DNA of 64,000 bases from Azospirillum canadense (GCF_025961225.1 NZ_JAOQNG010000004.1:341001-405000); one strand, 5' to 3'; numbered from the stretch's first letter, positions 24,889 to 32,695 are shown. A program made the numbers and translations. The notes: generated from the sequence alone by a model not told the origin.

Positions 24889-25668
24889 ATGAAACGTCTG
24901 GCCCTCGGCCTGGCGCTGAGCCTCTGCGTCTCTACTGCCGCGGTCTCTACGACTGCTTGGGCCGACGGTCCCGCGCTGCGCATCGCGACGGAGGGCGCCT
25001 ACCCGCCGTTCAACCTCACCAAGCCGGACGGCACGCTCGGCGGGCTGGAGGTCGAATTGGCGAACGCGCTGTGCGAACGCATGAAGCGGACCTGCACCAT
25101 CGTCGCGCAGGATTGGGACGGCATCATCCCGGCCCTGGTGGCGCGCAAGTACGACGCGATCATGGCGACGATGAACATCACGCCGGAACGCGCGAAGACC
25201 ATCGCCTTCTCCAACCCCTACATGGTCGTGCCGGCCTATTTCGTGGCGGCCAGCAACAGCGGCATCGACGGCTCGCCGCAGAGCCTGAAGGGCAAGACGG
25301 TCGGCGCCCAGACCTCCACCACCCACTACCGCTACGTCGAGAAGCACTTCGGCAACGATGTGACGCTGCGCAGCTACGACACCGCCGGCAACCTGCTGGC
25401 CGACCTGAAGAGCGGGCGCATCGACGCGGCCATCACCACCGGCGCCACCGCGTCCGACTGGGTGAAGGCCGACGCGTCGAAGACCCTTCAGCTCGTCGGC
25501 AAGCCGCTGGTCGACGCGGACGTCTTCGGCCCCGGCGTGGGCGTCGGCCTGCGCAAGGACGACACGGATCTCAAGAAGGCCTTCGACGCGGCGATCGCAT
25601 CGGTCGTGCAGGACGGCACGCTCACCCGCATCGCCGCCAAGTACGTCGATTTCACCGTCACCCCGTAA
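24889..25668 (+). CDS. Polar amino acid-type ABC transporter substrate-binding protein (orphan)
   Basis: The 259-residue product has a signal peptide ending at TTAWADG and a family 3 binding-protein fold (LRIATEGAYPPFN, then AQDWDGIIPALVARKYDAIMATMNIT and IAFSNPYMV). These proteins bind arginine, ornithine, opines and similar ligands. GGAG lies seven nt before the ATG. No matching permease or ATPase gene follows, so it must use permeases encoded elsewhere. It is flanked by two RidA genes, which ties it to the amine or opine theme. Confidence 0.9.
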   Translation: MKRLALGLALSLCVSTAAVSTTAWADGPALRIATEGAYPPFNLTKPDGTLGGLEVELANALCERMKRTCTIVAQDWDGIIPALVARKYDAIMATMNITPERAKTIAFSNPYMVVPAYFVAASNSGIDGSPQSLKGKTVGAQTSTTHYRYVEKHFGNDVTLRSYDTAGNLLADLKSGRIDAAITTGATASDWVKADASKTLQLVGKPLVDADVFGPGVGVGLRKDDTDLKKAFDAAIASVVQDGTLTRIAAKYVDFTVTP

Positions 25669-25702
25669 CCCGAACCATCAACACAACACCGGGAGAACAC
25701 TC

Positions 25703-26050
25703 GTGATCAAGCGCATCGAAAAGACCAAGATCATGCACCGCGTCGTCGTCAGCAACGGCACCGCCTTCCTCGGCGGCATCATCGCCGACGACGTCAGCGT
25801 CGGCATGAAGGAGCAGACCGCCCAGATCTGCAAGAAGCTGGACGCGGTGCTGGCCATGGCCGGCTCCGACAAGACCAAGCTGCTGTCCGCCCAGCTCTTC
25901 ATCACCGACATGAAGGCGAAGGACGCGATGAACGCCGCTTGGCTGGAGTGGCTGGACGGCAACGACCTGCCGGCCCGCGCCACCATCGGCGTCGCCGACC
26001 TCGGCGACCCGTCGATCCTGATCGAGGTCGTGGTTACGGCCGCCGTCTAA
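25703..26050 (+). CDS. RidA-family protein, second copy
   Basis: The 115-residue YjgF/RidA protein is paralogous to the one encoded at 24388, sharing segments such as TKLL-A-L-I-DM and AMNAAWLEWLD. The key arginine is kept in PARATIGVADL. The GTG start has GGGAG upstream. Two RidA copies in one short operon suggest two different imine products or a high flux of unstable intermediates. Confidence 0.88.
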   Translation: MIKRIEKTKIMHRVVVSNGTAFLGGIIADDVSVGMKEQTAQICKKLDAVLAMAGSDKTKLLSAQLFITDMKAKDAMNAAWLEWLDGNDLPARATIGVADLGDPSILIEVVVTAAV

Positions 26051-26073
26051 GGTCTTTTCGGCACCTGAGGTTT

Positions 26074-26160
26074 TTCACCACCAAGGCACCAAGTCACCAA
26101 GAATCCTCGCGCCCGGCATGTCGTGGATTCTTGGTGGCTTGGTGTCTTGGTGGTGAATCC
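26074..26160. repeat. Inverted repeat with octamer-built arms (copy 2)
   Basis: Left arm 26074-26106 carries CACCAAG units every 8 nt; right arm 26125-26157 is its complement with two positions that would be G-U pairs in RNA. The loop is 18 nt, much shorter than in copies 1 and 4. The element separates the second RidA gene from a tiny minus-strand gene. Confidence 0.9.
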
Positions 26161-26170
26161 CCCCTCGCCG

Positions 26171-26338
26171 TCAGACCGGATGCCCGGGGTTGGGGGCCTT
26201 CTCCACACGCTCCCCCTCGGCGGCCTTCCTGTTGGCCTCCGCCGCGGCGTCCGGGCTCCCCTTCACATCCGTTGTCTTCCCGGCATCGTCGGGCTTGGCC
26301 GTCTCCGGCCGGTCTGTGCGGTTCTTGTCGTCGGGCAT
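26171..26338 (-). CDS. Small hydrophilic hypothetical protein (55 aa)
   Basis: A 55-codon frame starts at ATG 26338 with AAAGGA six to eight nt upstream. The protein begins MPDDKNRTDRPETAKPDD and is rich in lysine, aspartate, glutamate, alanine and proline, with no hydrophobic core, so it is probably disordered. It resembles the small charged proteins often left out of annotations. The repeat at 26074-26160 lies just past its stop. I assign no function. Confidence 0.5.
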   Translation of the reverse strand: MPDDKNRTDRPETAKPDDAGKTTDVKGSPDAAAEANRKAAEGERVEKAPNPGHPV

Positions 26339-26534
26339 GGCGCATCCTTTCCCGTGGGGTGTCTCCCTCGGTCAACCCCGCCATCCTCGCGGGGGTTCCG
26401 TCCCTGCCAAGCCAAGCCGAGCCCTGCATTCCCGCGATTTCTGCACCCGCGGAAAATCGTTGGTGCACGCGACGTGTTGTCCCTTAGGACGGCCAAGCAC
26501 CCGCTCCGCCGCGCACCGCTCCCCGGACATCCCG

Positions 26535-27878
26535 ATGCCACGCCCCTTCCGCCAGTACGCCCACCGGTTCCACCTGCGCCGTCCCCGCCATGTCTGGCTG
26601 TCCCCGCAGATGTGGCGCAAGCGCGTGGTCTTCTCCGCCGGGGCGGCGCTGGTCGGCCTCGTGGCGGTGCTGTTCGCGCTGGCGGCCGACCGCGCGCAGG
26701 AGCTGTTCCGCATCCTCAGCGACGCGCGCCCCTGGCTGCCCTTCCTGCTCGCCCCCGCCGGCTTCGCCCTGTCCGCCTGGCTGGCGTTGCGCGTCGTGCC
26801 GGGCAGCCAGGGAAGCGGCATCCCCCAGGCCATCGCCGCCCGCCAGATCGACCGGGCGGAGGCGCGCAACCGCCTGCTGTCGCTGCGCATTGCTGTGGGC
26901 AAAATCGCACTGACCCTGCTCGGCCTCGCCTGCGGCGCGTCTATTGGGCGGGAGGGGCCAACCGTTCAAATCGGCGCCTCCATCATGCTGGCCGCCGGGA
27001 CTTTCGCGGGGATCGGGCGGCAGCCCGGCCTGATCCTGGCGGGCGGAGCGGCCGGCGTCGCCGCGGCCTTCAACACGCCGCTGGCCGGGGTCGTCTTCGC
27101 CATCGAGGAGATGAGCCGCAGCTTCGAGCGGCGCACCGGCAACCTCGTCATGACCGCGGTCATCATCGGCGGACTGGCCGCCATGATGCTGTCCGGGAAC
27201 TACACCTATTTCGGCCGGACAGACGCCGCGGTCGACTGGACCGACGCCGCCGCGGTGATCTCCACGGGGCTCGTCGGCGGGATCGCCGGGGCGCTGTTCA
27301 GCCGGATCGTGCTCGGCGTCAACCGGTCGCTGGCTCGCGGTCGCCTGGCGCGCGCCGCCGCCCGCCCGGTGCTGTTCGCGCTCGCCTGCGGGCTGGTGGT
27401 CGCGCTGGCCGGCGCGCTCAGCGGCGGGCTGACCTTCGGCACCGGCTACAGCCAGGCGCAGCAGGCGCTGGCGGGGGAGGCGGCCTTGCCCTGGAGCTAC
27501 GCGCCCCTGAAGCTTCTGGCGACCGCCGTCTGCGCGGTCAGCGGCATTCCCGGCGGCGTCTTCTCCCCGTCGCTGTCGGTCGGGGCCGGGATCGGCTCCG
27601 TCCTGGCCGGCGCCCTGCCCGGCAGCCCGGTGGGGGCGGTGATCCTGCTGGCGATGACCGGCTATTTCGCCGGGGCGGTGCAGGCGCCGCTGACCGCGGT
27701 GATCATCGTCATGGAGATGAGCCGCGATCCCGCCATGCTGCTTCCGCTGATGCTGACGGCGCTGCTGGCCTCCAACATCGCGCGGCTGGTGTCGCCCCAT
27801 TCCCTCTACCACGCGTTGGCGGAGGCCTTCTTGCACAGCCGCCGGGAGGAACGGGCGGAAGCGCGGCCCGTGTCCTGA
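26535..27878 (+). CDS. clcA: ClC-family chloride channel/antiporter
   Basis: The 447-residue product has about ten to twelve membrane helices and all ClC signatures: GSGIP near residue 94, GREGP at 138-142 and GIPGGVFSPSLSVGAG in the second half. The gating glutamate E140 is present, as in proton/chloride exchangers of the EcClC type. It has no cytoplasmic CBS domains. I chose ATG 26535; the reading frame extends upstream without family similarity. Acid or osmotic stress is the usual role in bacteria. Confidence 0.9.
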   Translation: MPRPFRQYAHRFHLRRPRHVWLSPQMWRKRVVFSAGAALVGLVAVLFALAADRAQELFRILSDARPWLPFLLAPAGFALSAWLALRVVPGSQGSGIPQAIAARQIDRAEARNRLLSLRIAVGKIALTLLGLACGASIGREGPTVQIGASIMLAAGTFAGIGRQPGLILAGGAAGVAAAFNTPLAGVVFAIEEMSRSFERRTGNLVMTAVIIGGLAAMMLSGNYTYFGRTDAAVDWTDAAAVISTGLVGGIAGALFSRIVLGVNRSLARGRLARAAARPVLFALACGLVVALAGALSGGLTFGTGYSQAQQALAGEAALPWSYAPLKLLATAVCAVSGIPGGVFSPSLSVGAGIGSVLAGALPGSPVGAVILLAMTGYFAGAVQAPLTAVIIVMEMSRDPAMLLPLMLTALLASNIARLVSPHSLYHALAEAFLHSRREERAEARPVS

Positions 27879-28023
27879 CGGGCGCATCGTCGTTCTGAAC
27901 ATGACGTCGAATTAACGAAACGCTCACTGGTCGGGTCACGTTGACCAGACGACATGTCGGTAACGGGGAAGCGATCCACGGACGCCCCCATCGCCGCAAT
28001 CGGCGTAAGTTCAGGAGACGATC

Positions 28024-28278
28024 ATGAAAATCAGCTTCTTCCACGTCCATCAGCGCGACGCTGCCGTGAAGAGCACCGATGAGGGCTGGGTTGGTGCCTA
28101 CGGCTTCGGCGGGCACCACGGCCCGGGCTACGAACCGCAGCCGGGGGAGGTGCGCGACAGCTGGGACCGCGCGGCCGATTCCTTCCTCGCCCTGATGGGC
28201 GACCAGGAGGCCGAACGCCGCCTCTACGACGACACCCACCCCGCCTCGATCCCCGGCGCGAAGCCTGAACTCCCCTGA
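28024..28278 (+). CDS. Small hypothetical protein (84 aa)
   Basis: The 84-residue protein opens MKISFFHVHQRDAAVKSTDEGWVGAYGF and has a glycine-histidine-rich patch (GFGGHHGPGYEP) and an acidic C-terminal half. AGGAG six nt before the ATG makes it a convincing gene. It has no signal peptide. I do not recognise the family. A 13-bp palindrome GGTCA-CGT-TGACC lies about 80 bp upstream (27934-27946) and could be regulatory. Confidence 0.65.
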   Translation: MKISFFHVHQRDAAVKSTDEGWVGAYGFGGHHGPGYEPQPGEVRDSWDRAADSFLALMGDQEAERRLYDDTHPASIPGAKPELP

Positions 28279-28291
28279 TCGCAGCCGGGGA

Positions 28292-28362
28292 TTCACCACA
28301 GAGACACGGAGACACAGAGGGTCCGGATCAACGATCTCTGTGTCTCCGTGTCTCTGTGGTTC
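28292..28362. repeat. Inverted repeat with octamer-built arms (copy 3, variant)
   Basis: Left arm 28292-28319 has the units CACAGAG, CACGGAG and CACAGAG every 8 nt; the right arm 28336-28360 complements 25 nt of it. The loop is 16 nt. The minus-strand 2'-5' RNA ligase frame runs into the right arm and stops in the loop. Confidence 0.9.
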
Positions 28363-28894
28363 TCCCCGTTCCCATTGCCAAGCGCGTTTCACGAAACGGA
28401 AACTCCCCAACCATCGCCCACGGGCCGCCGAGGTAACGCCAGAGCAGCAGGCCCTCGGCCCGCACGTCGAAGGGCTGGAACCCGGCGTCCAGGCGCTCGA
28501 ACAGCGTGCGGGCCTCGTCGGCGGGGACCTTGTTCTGGATGGTGACGTGGGGGCGGAAGCCCTGGCGGTCCTGCGGGGTCAGCCAGGCGGACCAGTCGGC
28601 GGCCAGACGCTTGCGGAGGTCGGTCAGTTCCGGGGCGTCGAAGGCGATCGCGACGCCGCGGCCAAGGAACCGGGGGCCGGTCGCGCGCAGGGAGAAGGGG
28701 GATTGCCCGGCCGTGGTGCCGGCGAGCGTGGCGGCCACGGAGGCCAGGGCATCGCCGGGCAGGTGGTGGAACAGCGTCAGGTGGGCGGGGATAACATTGC
28801 GGGCCGGCGGGAAGTGGGCCCGCCGCAGCTCGTCCAGCCGGCGGAAGGACGCCGCATCCATCATCAGCGTCAGGATCAGGGGTGCATCAACCAT
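28328..28894 (-). CDS. 2'-5' RNA ligase-family protein (2H phosphoesterase)
   Basis: The 188-residue product has the two HxT/S motifs of the 2H phosphoesterase superfamily: HLTLFH near residue 38 and HVTIQN near residue 120. These catalyse opening of cyclic phosphates or 2'-5' phosphodiester chemistry. I chose ATG 28894 over 28912. The last codons (ending TTETRRHRDR) come from the right arm of the repeat at 28292-28362, and the stop lies in its loop, so the original C-terminus has been replaced or extended by the repeat. The catalytic core is intact. Confidence 0.85.
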   Translation of the reverse strand: MVDAPLILTLMMDAASFRRLDELRRAHFPPARNVIPAHLTLFHHLPGDALASVAATLAGTTAGQSPFSLRATGPRFLGRGVAIAFDAPELTDLRKRLAADWSAWLTPQDRQGFRPHVTIQNKVPADEARTLFERLDAGFQPFDVRAEGLLLWRYLGGPWAMVGEFPFRETRLAMGTGRTTETRRHRDR

Positions 28895-28950
28895 GCCCCC
28901 AATCTGGCCCAAGGCGCCGTATCGGCAATGGGCCGGTCCTCAGGAACGAG

Positions 28951-29670
28951 TTACGCGCACTCGGCCAGTTCGGCCAGCGCCGGGCGGTCCAGCAGCTCGA
29001 CCTTGCCGCCGTCGAGGATACGGATCAGACGGCTGGTCTTCAGCTTGGTGAAGCCGCGCGACACGGTCTCGGTCGTCAGGCCCAAATAGTCCGCGATGTC
29101 GCTGCGGCTCATCGGCAGGGCGATGGCGCGGTTGCCGTCGGTGCGGCGGCTCAGCGCCAGCAGGAAGGAGGCCAGCTTCTCCAGCGCGGTCTTGCGGCCG
29201 AGCAGCAGCATCTGGTCCTGGGCGGCCACCAGCTCCGACGTGGTCACCGACAGCAGCTTGCGGGCCAGCGAGGGCTGCGCGTCCAGCAGATCGTCGAGTT
29301 GGGAGCGGGAGATGCGCTGCACCGTCGTCGCCGTGACCGTCTCGGCCGAGTAGAGGTAGCGCTCGGCGAAGGCCAGGCCCATCATGTCGCCGGCCTGGAG
29401 GAAGCCGATGATCTGGCGGCGGCCGTCGGGCAGCAGCTTGTAGAGCCGGATCACCCCGTCCACGACCCGGAAGATGGCGTCGGCCGCGTCGCCTTCCGCG
29501 AAGAGGGCGTGCTCGCGGTCGTACACCTTGACCTGCGCGATGGCCGCCAGCGGGTCGGGGCTGCGCTGAACCTTGGCCATACCGCCCACCGAAGACGGCA
29601 TCGAGGCGGCCAGGTAACCCGGAACGAAGCGGTTCGGCTGGGCGGCGACGGCGGCGGTGAGAGCGGACAT
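28951..29670 (-). CDS. fixK: Crp/Fnr-family regulator, FixK-like
   Basis: The 239-residue product has an N-terminal cyclic-nucleotide-binding-like beta barrel and a C-terminal helix-turn-helix with recognition helix LGLTTETVSRGFTKL. The E-x-x-SR pattern reads TTGAT half-sites in FNR and FixK. The N-terminus lacks the cysteine cluster of FNR, so it is a FixK-type protein that does not sense oxygen itself. Its neighbours are FixJ, FixL and a receiver protein. FixJ-like boxes lie upstream, fitting the rhizobial FixLJ-to-FixK cascade. I took ATG 29670, with GAGG upstream. Confidence 0.85.
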   Translation of the reverse strand: MSALTAAVAAQPNRFVPGYLAASMPSSVGGMAKVQRSPDPLAAIAQVKVYDREHALFAEGDAADAIFRVVDGVIRLYKLLPDGRRQIIGFLQAGDMMGLAFAERYLYSAETVTATTVQRISRSQLDDLLDAQPSLARKLLSVTTSELVAAQDQMLLLGRKTALEKLASFLLALSRRTDGNRAIALPMSRSDIADYLGLTTETVSRGFTKLKTSRLIRILDGGKVELLDRPALAELAECA

Positions 29671-29770
29671 GGCGACCTCGGCTGTGTGTCGGAAGCGGCC
29701 GGTCCGTGCCAACCGCTTGATGAGCCGAAAGTTATCCGCCGCGAGCCGTGCTGTGCAGTTCGGTCTTATA

Positions 29771-29821
29771 CCTAAGGGGGTTCCCCTACGTAAGACTACC
29801 TATACGCGGATCCCCGTACGT
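29771..29821 (-). promoter_or_regulatory. Two FixJ-like boxes upstream of the fixK-like gene
   Basis: On the minus strand, TTACGTAGGGGAACCCC (within 29771-29794) and ACGTACGGGGATCC (within 29803-29821) share the core ACGTA-GGGGA-CC. A related AAGGGGAAC core occurs upstream of the receiver gene. The similarity to sites of FixJ-type activators is my reading, not a search result. Confidence 0.4.
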
Positions 29822-29823
29822 GA

Positions 29824-30243
29824 TCAGGCGTGCGACGGCAGCAGCTTCTGCACCGCGTCGAGCAGCTGGTCCTCCTCGAAGGGCTTTTCGAGGAAGGCGG
29901 TCACCCCGGCCTCGCGGGCACGGGCGAAGGTCGCGGGATCGCCGCGGCCGGACACCATGATCACCGGCATGCCGCGCAGGCGCTGGCCGAAGCGCTCGAT
30001 GAACTCGAGGCCGCTCATCACCGGCAGATGCAGGTCGAGGACGAGGCAACCCTCTGGTTTCCCGTCGAAATGGTCGATGAAGCTCTGGCACGACTCATAG
30101 TCCCGCACCTCGAAGGCACAGGCTTCCAGCAGCGCCTTCATCGAGTCACGGACCGGCTCATCGTCGTCGACGATGTAGACGATCCCATCGCTCGCTTCGG
30201 CCAAGGCTGCCTCCAGCTGACTATCCACGCACAAAAGCGCCAA
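29824..30243 (-). CDS. Single-domain response regulator (CheY-like receiver)
   Basis: The 139-residue product is a lone receiver: acidic pocket DDDEP (26-30), phospho-acceptor D70 (LVLDLHLP), S98 (MVSG) and K120 (LEKPF). There is no output domain. It resembles FixJ-type receivers and lies between FixK-like and FixJ genes. It may accept phosphate from FixL or drain it, like single-domain regulators in other alphaproteobacteria. I chose TTG 30243, which has AGGAG nine nt upstream; a TTG at 30276 is possible. FixJ-like and FNR-like boxes lie upstream. Confidence 0.82.
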   Translation of the reverse strand: MALLCVDSQLEAALAEASDGIVYIVDDDEPVRDSMKALLEACAFEVRDYESCQSFIDHFDGKPEGCLVLDLHLPVMSGLEFIERFGQRLRGMPVIMVSGRGDPATFARAREAGVTAFLEKPFEEDQLLDAVQKLLPSHA

Positions 30244-30288
30244 GGATCGGCGCTCCTGGGAAGATAGAAGTCCCAATGCCGGGCCGGA

Positions 30289-30306
30289 ATAAGGAGTTCC
30301 CCTTAT
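30289..30306 (-). promoter_or_regulatory. FixJ-like box upstream of the receiver gene
   Basis: ATAAGG and CCTTAT form 6-bp inverted arms around AGTTCC. On the minus strand this reads TAAGGGGAACTCC, sharing the GGGGAAC core with the site upstream of the fixK-like gene. The match to a FixJ site is tentative. Confidence 0.4.
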
Positions 30307-30317
30307 CGGACGTGGTT

Positions 30318-30331
30318 TTGATCCATATCAT
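30318..30331 (-). promoter_or_regulatory. FNR/FixK-type box (TTGAT-N4-ATCAT) upstream of the receiver gene
   Basis: TTGATCCATATCAT matches nine of ten conserved positions of the anaerobox TTGAT-N4-ATCAA. Its centre is about 80 bp upstream of the TTG start. A class II activator site 41.5 bp before transcription would leave a leader of about 40 nt. Confidence 0.55.
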
Positions 30332-30346
30332 CCGCCCGCGAGGGGA

Positions 30347-31018
30347 TTATTCGCTGGAGCGGGGTCCCACACCGGCGGACAGGGCCATGCGGACCAGGGA
30401 CGGCAGGCTGTCGGCCCGCATCTTCTCCATCACCCGGGCGCGGTGGATCTCCACCGTGCGGGGGCTGATGGACAGCTCGAAGGCGATGACCTTGTTGGAC
30501 TTGCCCTCGACCAGCCATTGCAGGACATCGCGCTCCCGCGGGGTCAGGCTGTCCAGCCGGGCCTGGATTTCGGGCGAGACGGCCGGTTCGGGGGGCGGTG
30601 GCGCAGCGGCGGCCGGTGCGGCGGGAGGGTCCACAGTACCGTTGCCGGCGCGGGCCAGGGCGGAGCGGACGCTGTCGACCAGCGCCTGCTCCTCGAAGGG
30701 CTTCTCCACGAAGTCGATGGCGCCGGCCTTCATGGCGCGCACGGCCAGCGGCACGTCGGCGTGGCCGGTCATGACGATGACCGGCAGGGCGCGCCCCTCC
30801 TGGACCAGCCGCTCCTGGAGGTCGAGCCCGCTCATCTGCGGCATGCGCACGTCGACCAGCAGGCAGCCCCGCCGCACCGGCGCGTCCGACTGGAGGAAGG
30901 CCAGGGGGGAATCGTAGCTCTCCACCCGGAAGCCCGCGCATTCCAGCAGAATGGCCACGGAGTCCCGGACGGCCTCGTCGTCGTCGACGATGAAGACGGT
31001 CGGATCAGGGCTGTTCAT
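30347..31018 (-). CDS. fixJ: FixJ-type response regulator (receiver plus LuxR helix-turn-helix)
   Basis: The 223-residue product has a receiver with D56 (LLVDVRMP), T84 (VMTGHAD) and K106 (VEKPFEE). An unusually long alanine-proline linker (residues about 120-150) leads to a LuxR-type DNA-binding domain (LTPRERDVLQWLVEGKSNK, then SPRTVEIHRARVM). This is the FixJ layout. It follows fixL with a 14-nt overlap; GGAG six nt before ATG 31018 sets the start. It should be phosphorylated by FixL under low oxygen and activate the fixK-like gene. Confidence 0.92.
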   Translation of the reverse strand: MNSPDPTVFIVDDDEAVRDSVAILLECAGFRVESYDSPLAFLQSDAPVRRGCLLVDVRMPQMSGLDLQERLVQEGRALPVIVMTGHADVPLAVRAMKAGAIDFVEKPFEEQALVDSVRSALARAGNGTVDPPAAPAAAAPPPPEPAVSPEIQARLDSLTPRERDVLQWLVEGKSNKVIAFELSISPRTVEIHRARVMEKMRADSLPSLVRMALSAGVGPRSSE

Positions 31019-32534
31019 GCTCGTCTCCGGCAACCGGTACGGTGAAGGAGAAGACGGCGCCTTCGGAGGATTGCTCCAGCCACAGGCGCCCGCCGTGGGC
31101 CTCGATGATCGAGCGGCAGATCGACAGGCCGAGGCCCATGCCCTTGGCCTTGGTGGTGACGAAGGGCTGGAACAGCTGGGCCATGACGCCGTCGTCCAGG
31201 CCGGGGCCGGTGTCGGCGACGCTGACGCGCATCAGGCCGGGGGCCTCCGGGTCGGGCCGGGTGGTGACGGTCAGGTCCCGCCGCTCGCGCCCGGCCATGG
31301 CCTCGATCGCGTTGCGGACGAGGTTCAGGATGACCTGCTGGATCTGGATCTTGTCGATCAGCACCAGCCCGTCGTCGTTGTGGAGGTCGAGCCGGACGCG
31401 CACGCCGCTCTCCTTCGCGCCGACCAGGGCCAGCGCGCTCGCCTCCTCGACCACCTTGTTGATGCTCTCAGCCGACCGCTCGGTGTGGCCCTTCTCGATG
31501 AAGTTGCGCAGGCGGCGGATAATCTGGCCGGCGCGCGCCGCCTGGGCGACTGCCTTGTCCATGGTCTCCTTGGCCTTCTCCGCCCCCTCCGGCCGGTCGA
31601 GCAGGCGCTTCACCGCCTTGGCGTAGTTGATGACCGCGGTCAGCGGCTGGTTCAGCTCGTGCGCGAGGGTGGAGGCCATCTGGCCCATGGCGCTGACCCG
31701 GCTGACGTGCAGCAGCTCCGCCTGAAGCTCCTGCAGGCGCTTTTCCGTCGCCTGCCGCTCCGTCAGGTCGCGGACGAAGCCGGTGAAGCAGCGCCGGCCG
31801 GCCAGAAGCACCTCGCCCACCGCCAGCTCCATAGGAAAGACGGAGCCGTCGCGGCGCTGGCCCGACACCACGCGGCCGATGCCGATGATCCGCCGTTCCC
31901 CCGTGCGCTGGTAACGCTCCAGATAGCCGTCGTGCTGCTCCCGATAGGGCGGCGGCATCAGCATGTTGACGTTGCGCCCCCTCACCTCGTCGGCGGCGTA
32001 GCCGAACAGGCGCTCCGCCGCCGGGCTGAAGGATTCGATCAGCCCGCGCTCGTCGATCACGATGATCGCCTCCGGCACGGTCTGGAGGATGGAGGTCAGC
32101 CGCGCCTCCCGCTCGCGCAGCGCCGTCTCGGCCTGCTTGCGCTCGGAGATGTCGCGGATGATGCCGATGTAGACCGCGTCGCCGTTGGTGCCGGGGGTCG
32201 CCTCGCCGACCGACAGCTCCATGGGGAAGGTGGTGCCGTCCTTGCGGGCGCCCATCACCTCGCGGCCGATGCCGATGATGCGCCGCTCCCCCGTGCGCTG
32301 GTAGCGCTCCAGGTAGCCGTCATGCTCCTCCTGGTAGGGGGAGGGCATCAGCATCTTCACGTTGCGGCCGATCACCTCCGCCACGGTCCAGCCGAACAGC
32401 CGTTCGCAGGCCGGGTTGAAGGTCTGGATGCGGCCCCGGCCGTCGATGATGACGACGCCGTCCGGCACCGTGTCCAGCATGGCCTGGAAGCGCGCCGACA
32501 GATCCATGCCTCCGCCCCCGAAATCGTCTGCCAA
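31005..32534 (-). CDS. fixL: FixL-type oxygen-sensing histidine kinase with two heme-type PAS domains
   Basis: The 509-residue soluble kinase has PAS-A (about 12-130), PAS-B (about 142-260), an H-box with H292 (LAHELNQPL), an N-box (NLVRNAIEAM) and G-boxes (DTGPGL, GMGLGLSI). PAS-B has the proximal heme histidine H201 (HDGYLERY) and the R221 of IIGIGR, nearly the numbers of Bradyrhizobium FixL (H200, R220, H291). PAS-A has the same residues at H71 and R91. No membrane helix is present. The TTG at 32534 has a GGGGA-rich site upstream; ATG 32507 is the alternative. Confidence 0.9.
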   Translation of the reverse strand: MADDFGGGGMDLSARFQAMLDTVPDGVVIIDGRGRIQTFNPACERLFGWTVAEVIGRNVKMLMPSPYQEEHDGYLERYQRTGERRIIGIGREVMGARKDGTTFPMELSVGEATPGTNGDAVYIGIIRDISERKQAETALREREARLTSILQTVPEAIIVIDERGLIESFSPAAERLFGYAADEVRGRNVNMLMPPPYREQHDGYLERYQRTGERRIIGIGRVVSGQRRDGSVFPMELAVGEVLLAGRRCFTGFVRDLTERQATEKRLQELQAELLHVSRVSAMGQMASTLAHELNQPLTAVINYAKAVKRLLDRPEGAEKAKETMDKAVAQAARAGQIIRRLRNFIEKGHTERSAESINKVVEEASALALVGAKESGVRVRLDLHNDDGLVLIDKIQIQQVILNLVRNAIEAMAGRERRDLTVTTRPDPEAPGLMRVSVADTGPGLDDGVMAQLFQPFVTTKAKGMGLGLSICRSIIEAHGGRLWLEQSSEGAVFSFTVPVAGDEHEQP

Positions 32535-32681
32535 GTCCCTTCCCCACGCGCGATCGTTCTTTTGCCCTAGAGTAGTTGACGCGGAATCTCGGTCAATGGT
32601 GTTCGTGACGGGCCGCCTTGGACGATGGTAGGAGGGGGCTTTTCCCGCTCTTTTCTTAGGGCTATTCCGCTTTTACACCAA

Positions 32682-32695
32682 TTGATCCCCATCAT
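32682..32695 (+). promoter_or_regulatory. FNR/FixK-type box (TTGAT-N4-ATCAT) upstream of btsS
   Basis: TTGATCCCCATCAT matches nine of ten conserved positions of the anaerobox. Its centre is 73 bp before the btsS start, leaving room for a class II promoter with a leader of about 30 nt. It lies in the 227-bp region between the divergent fixL and btsS genes and could serve either. Confidence 0.55.
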
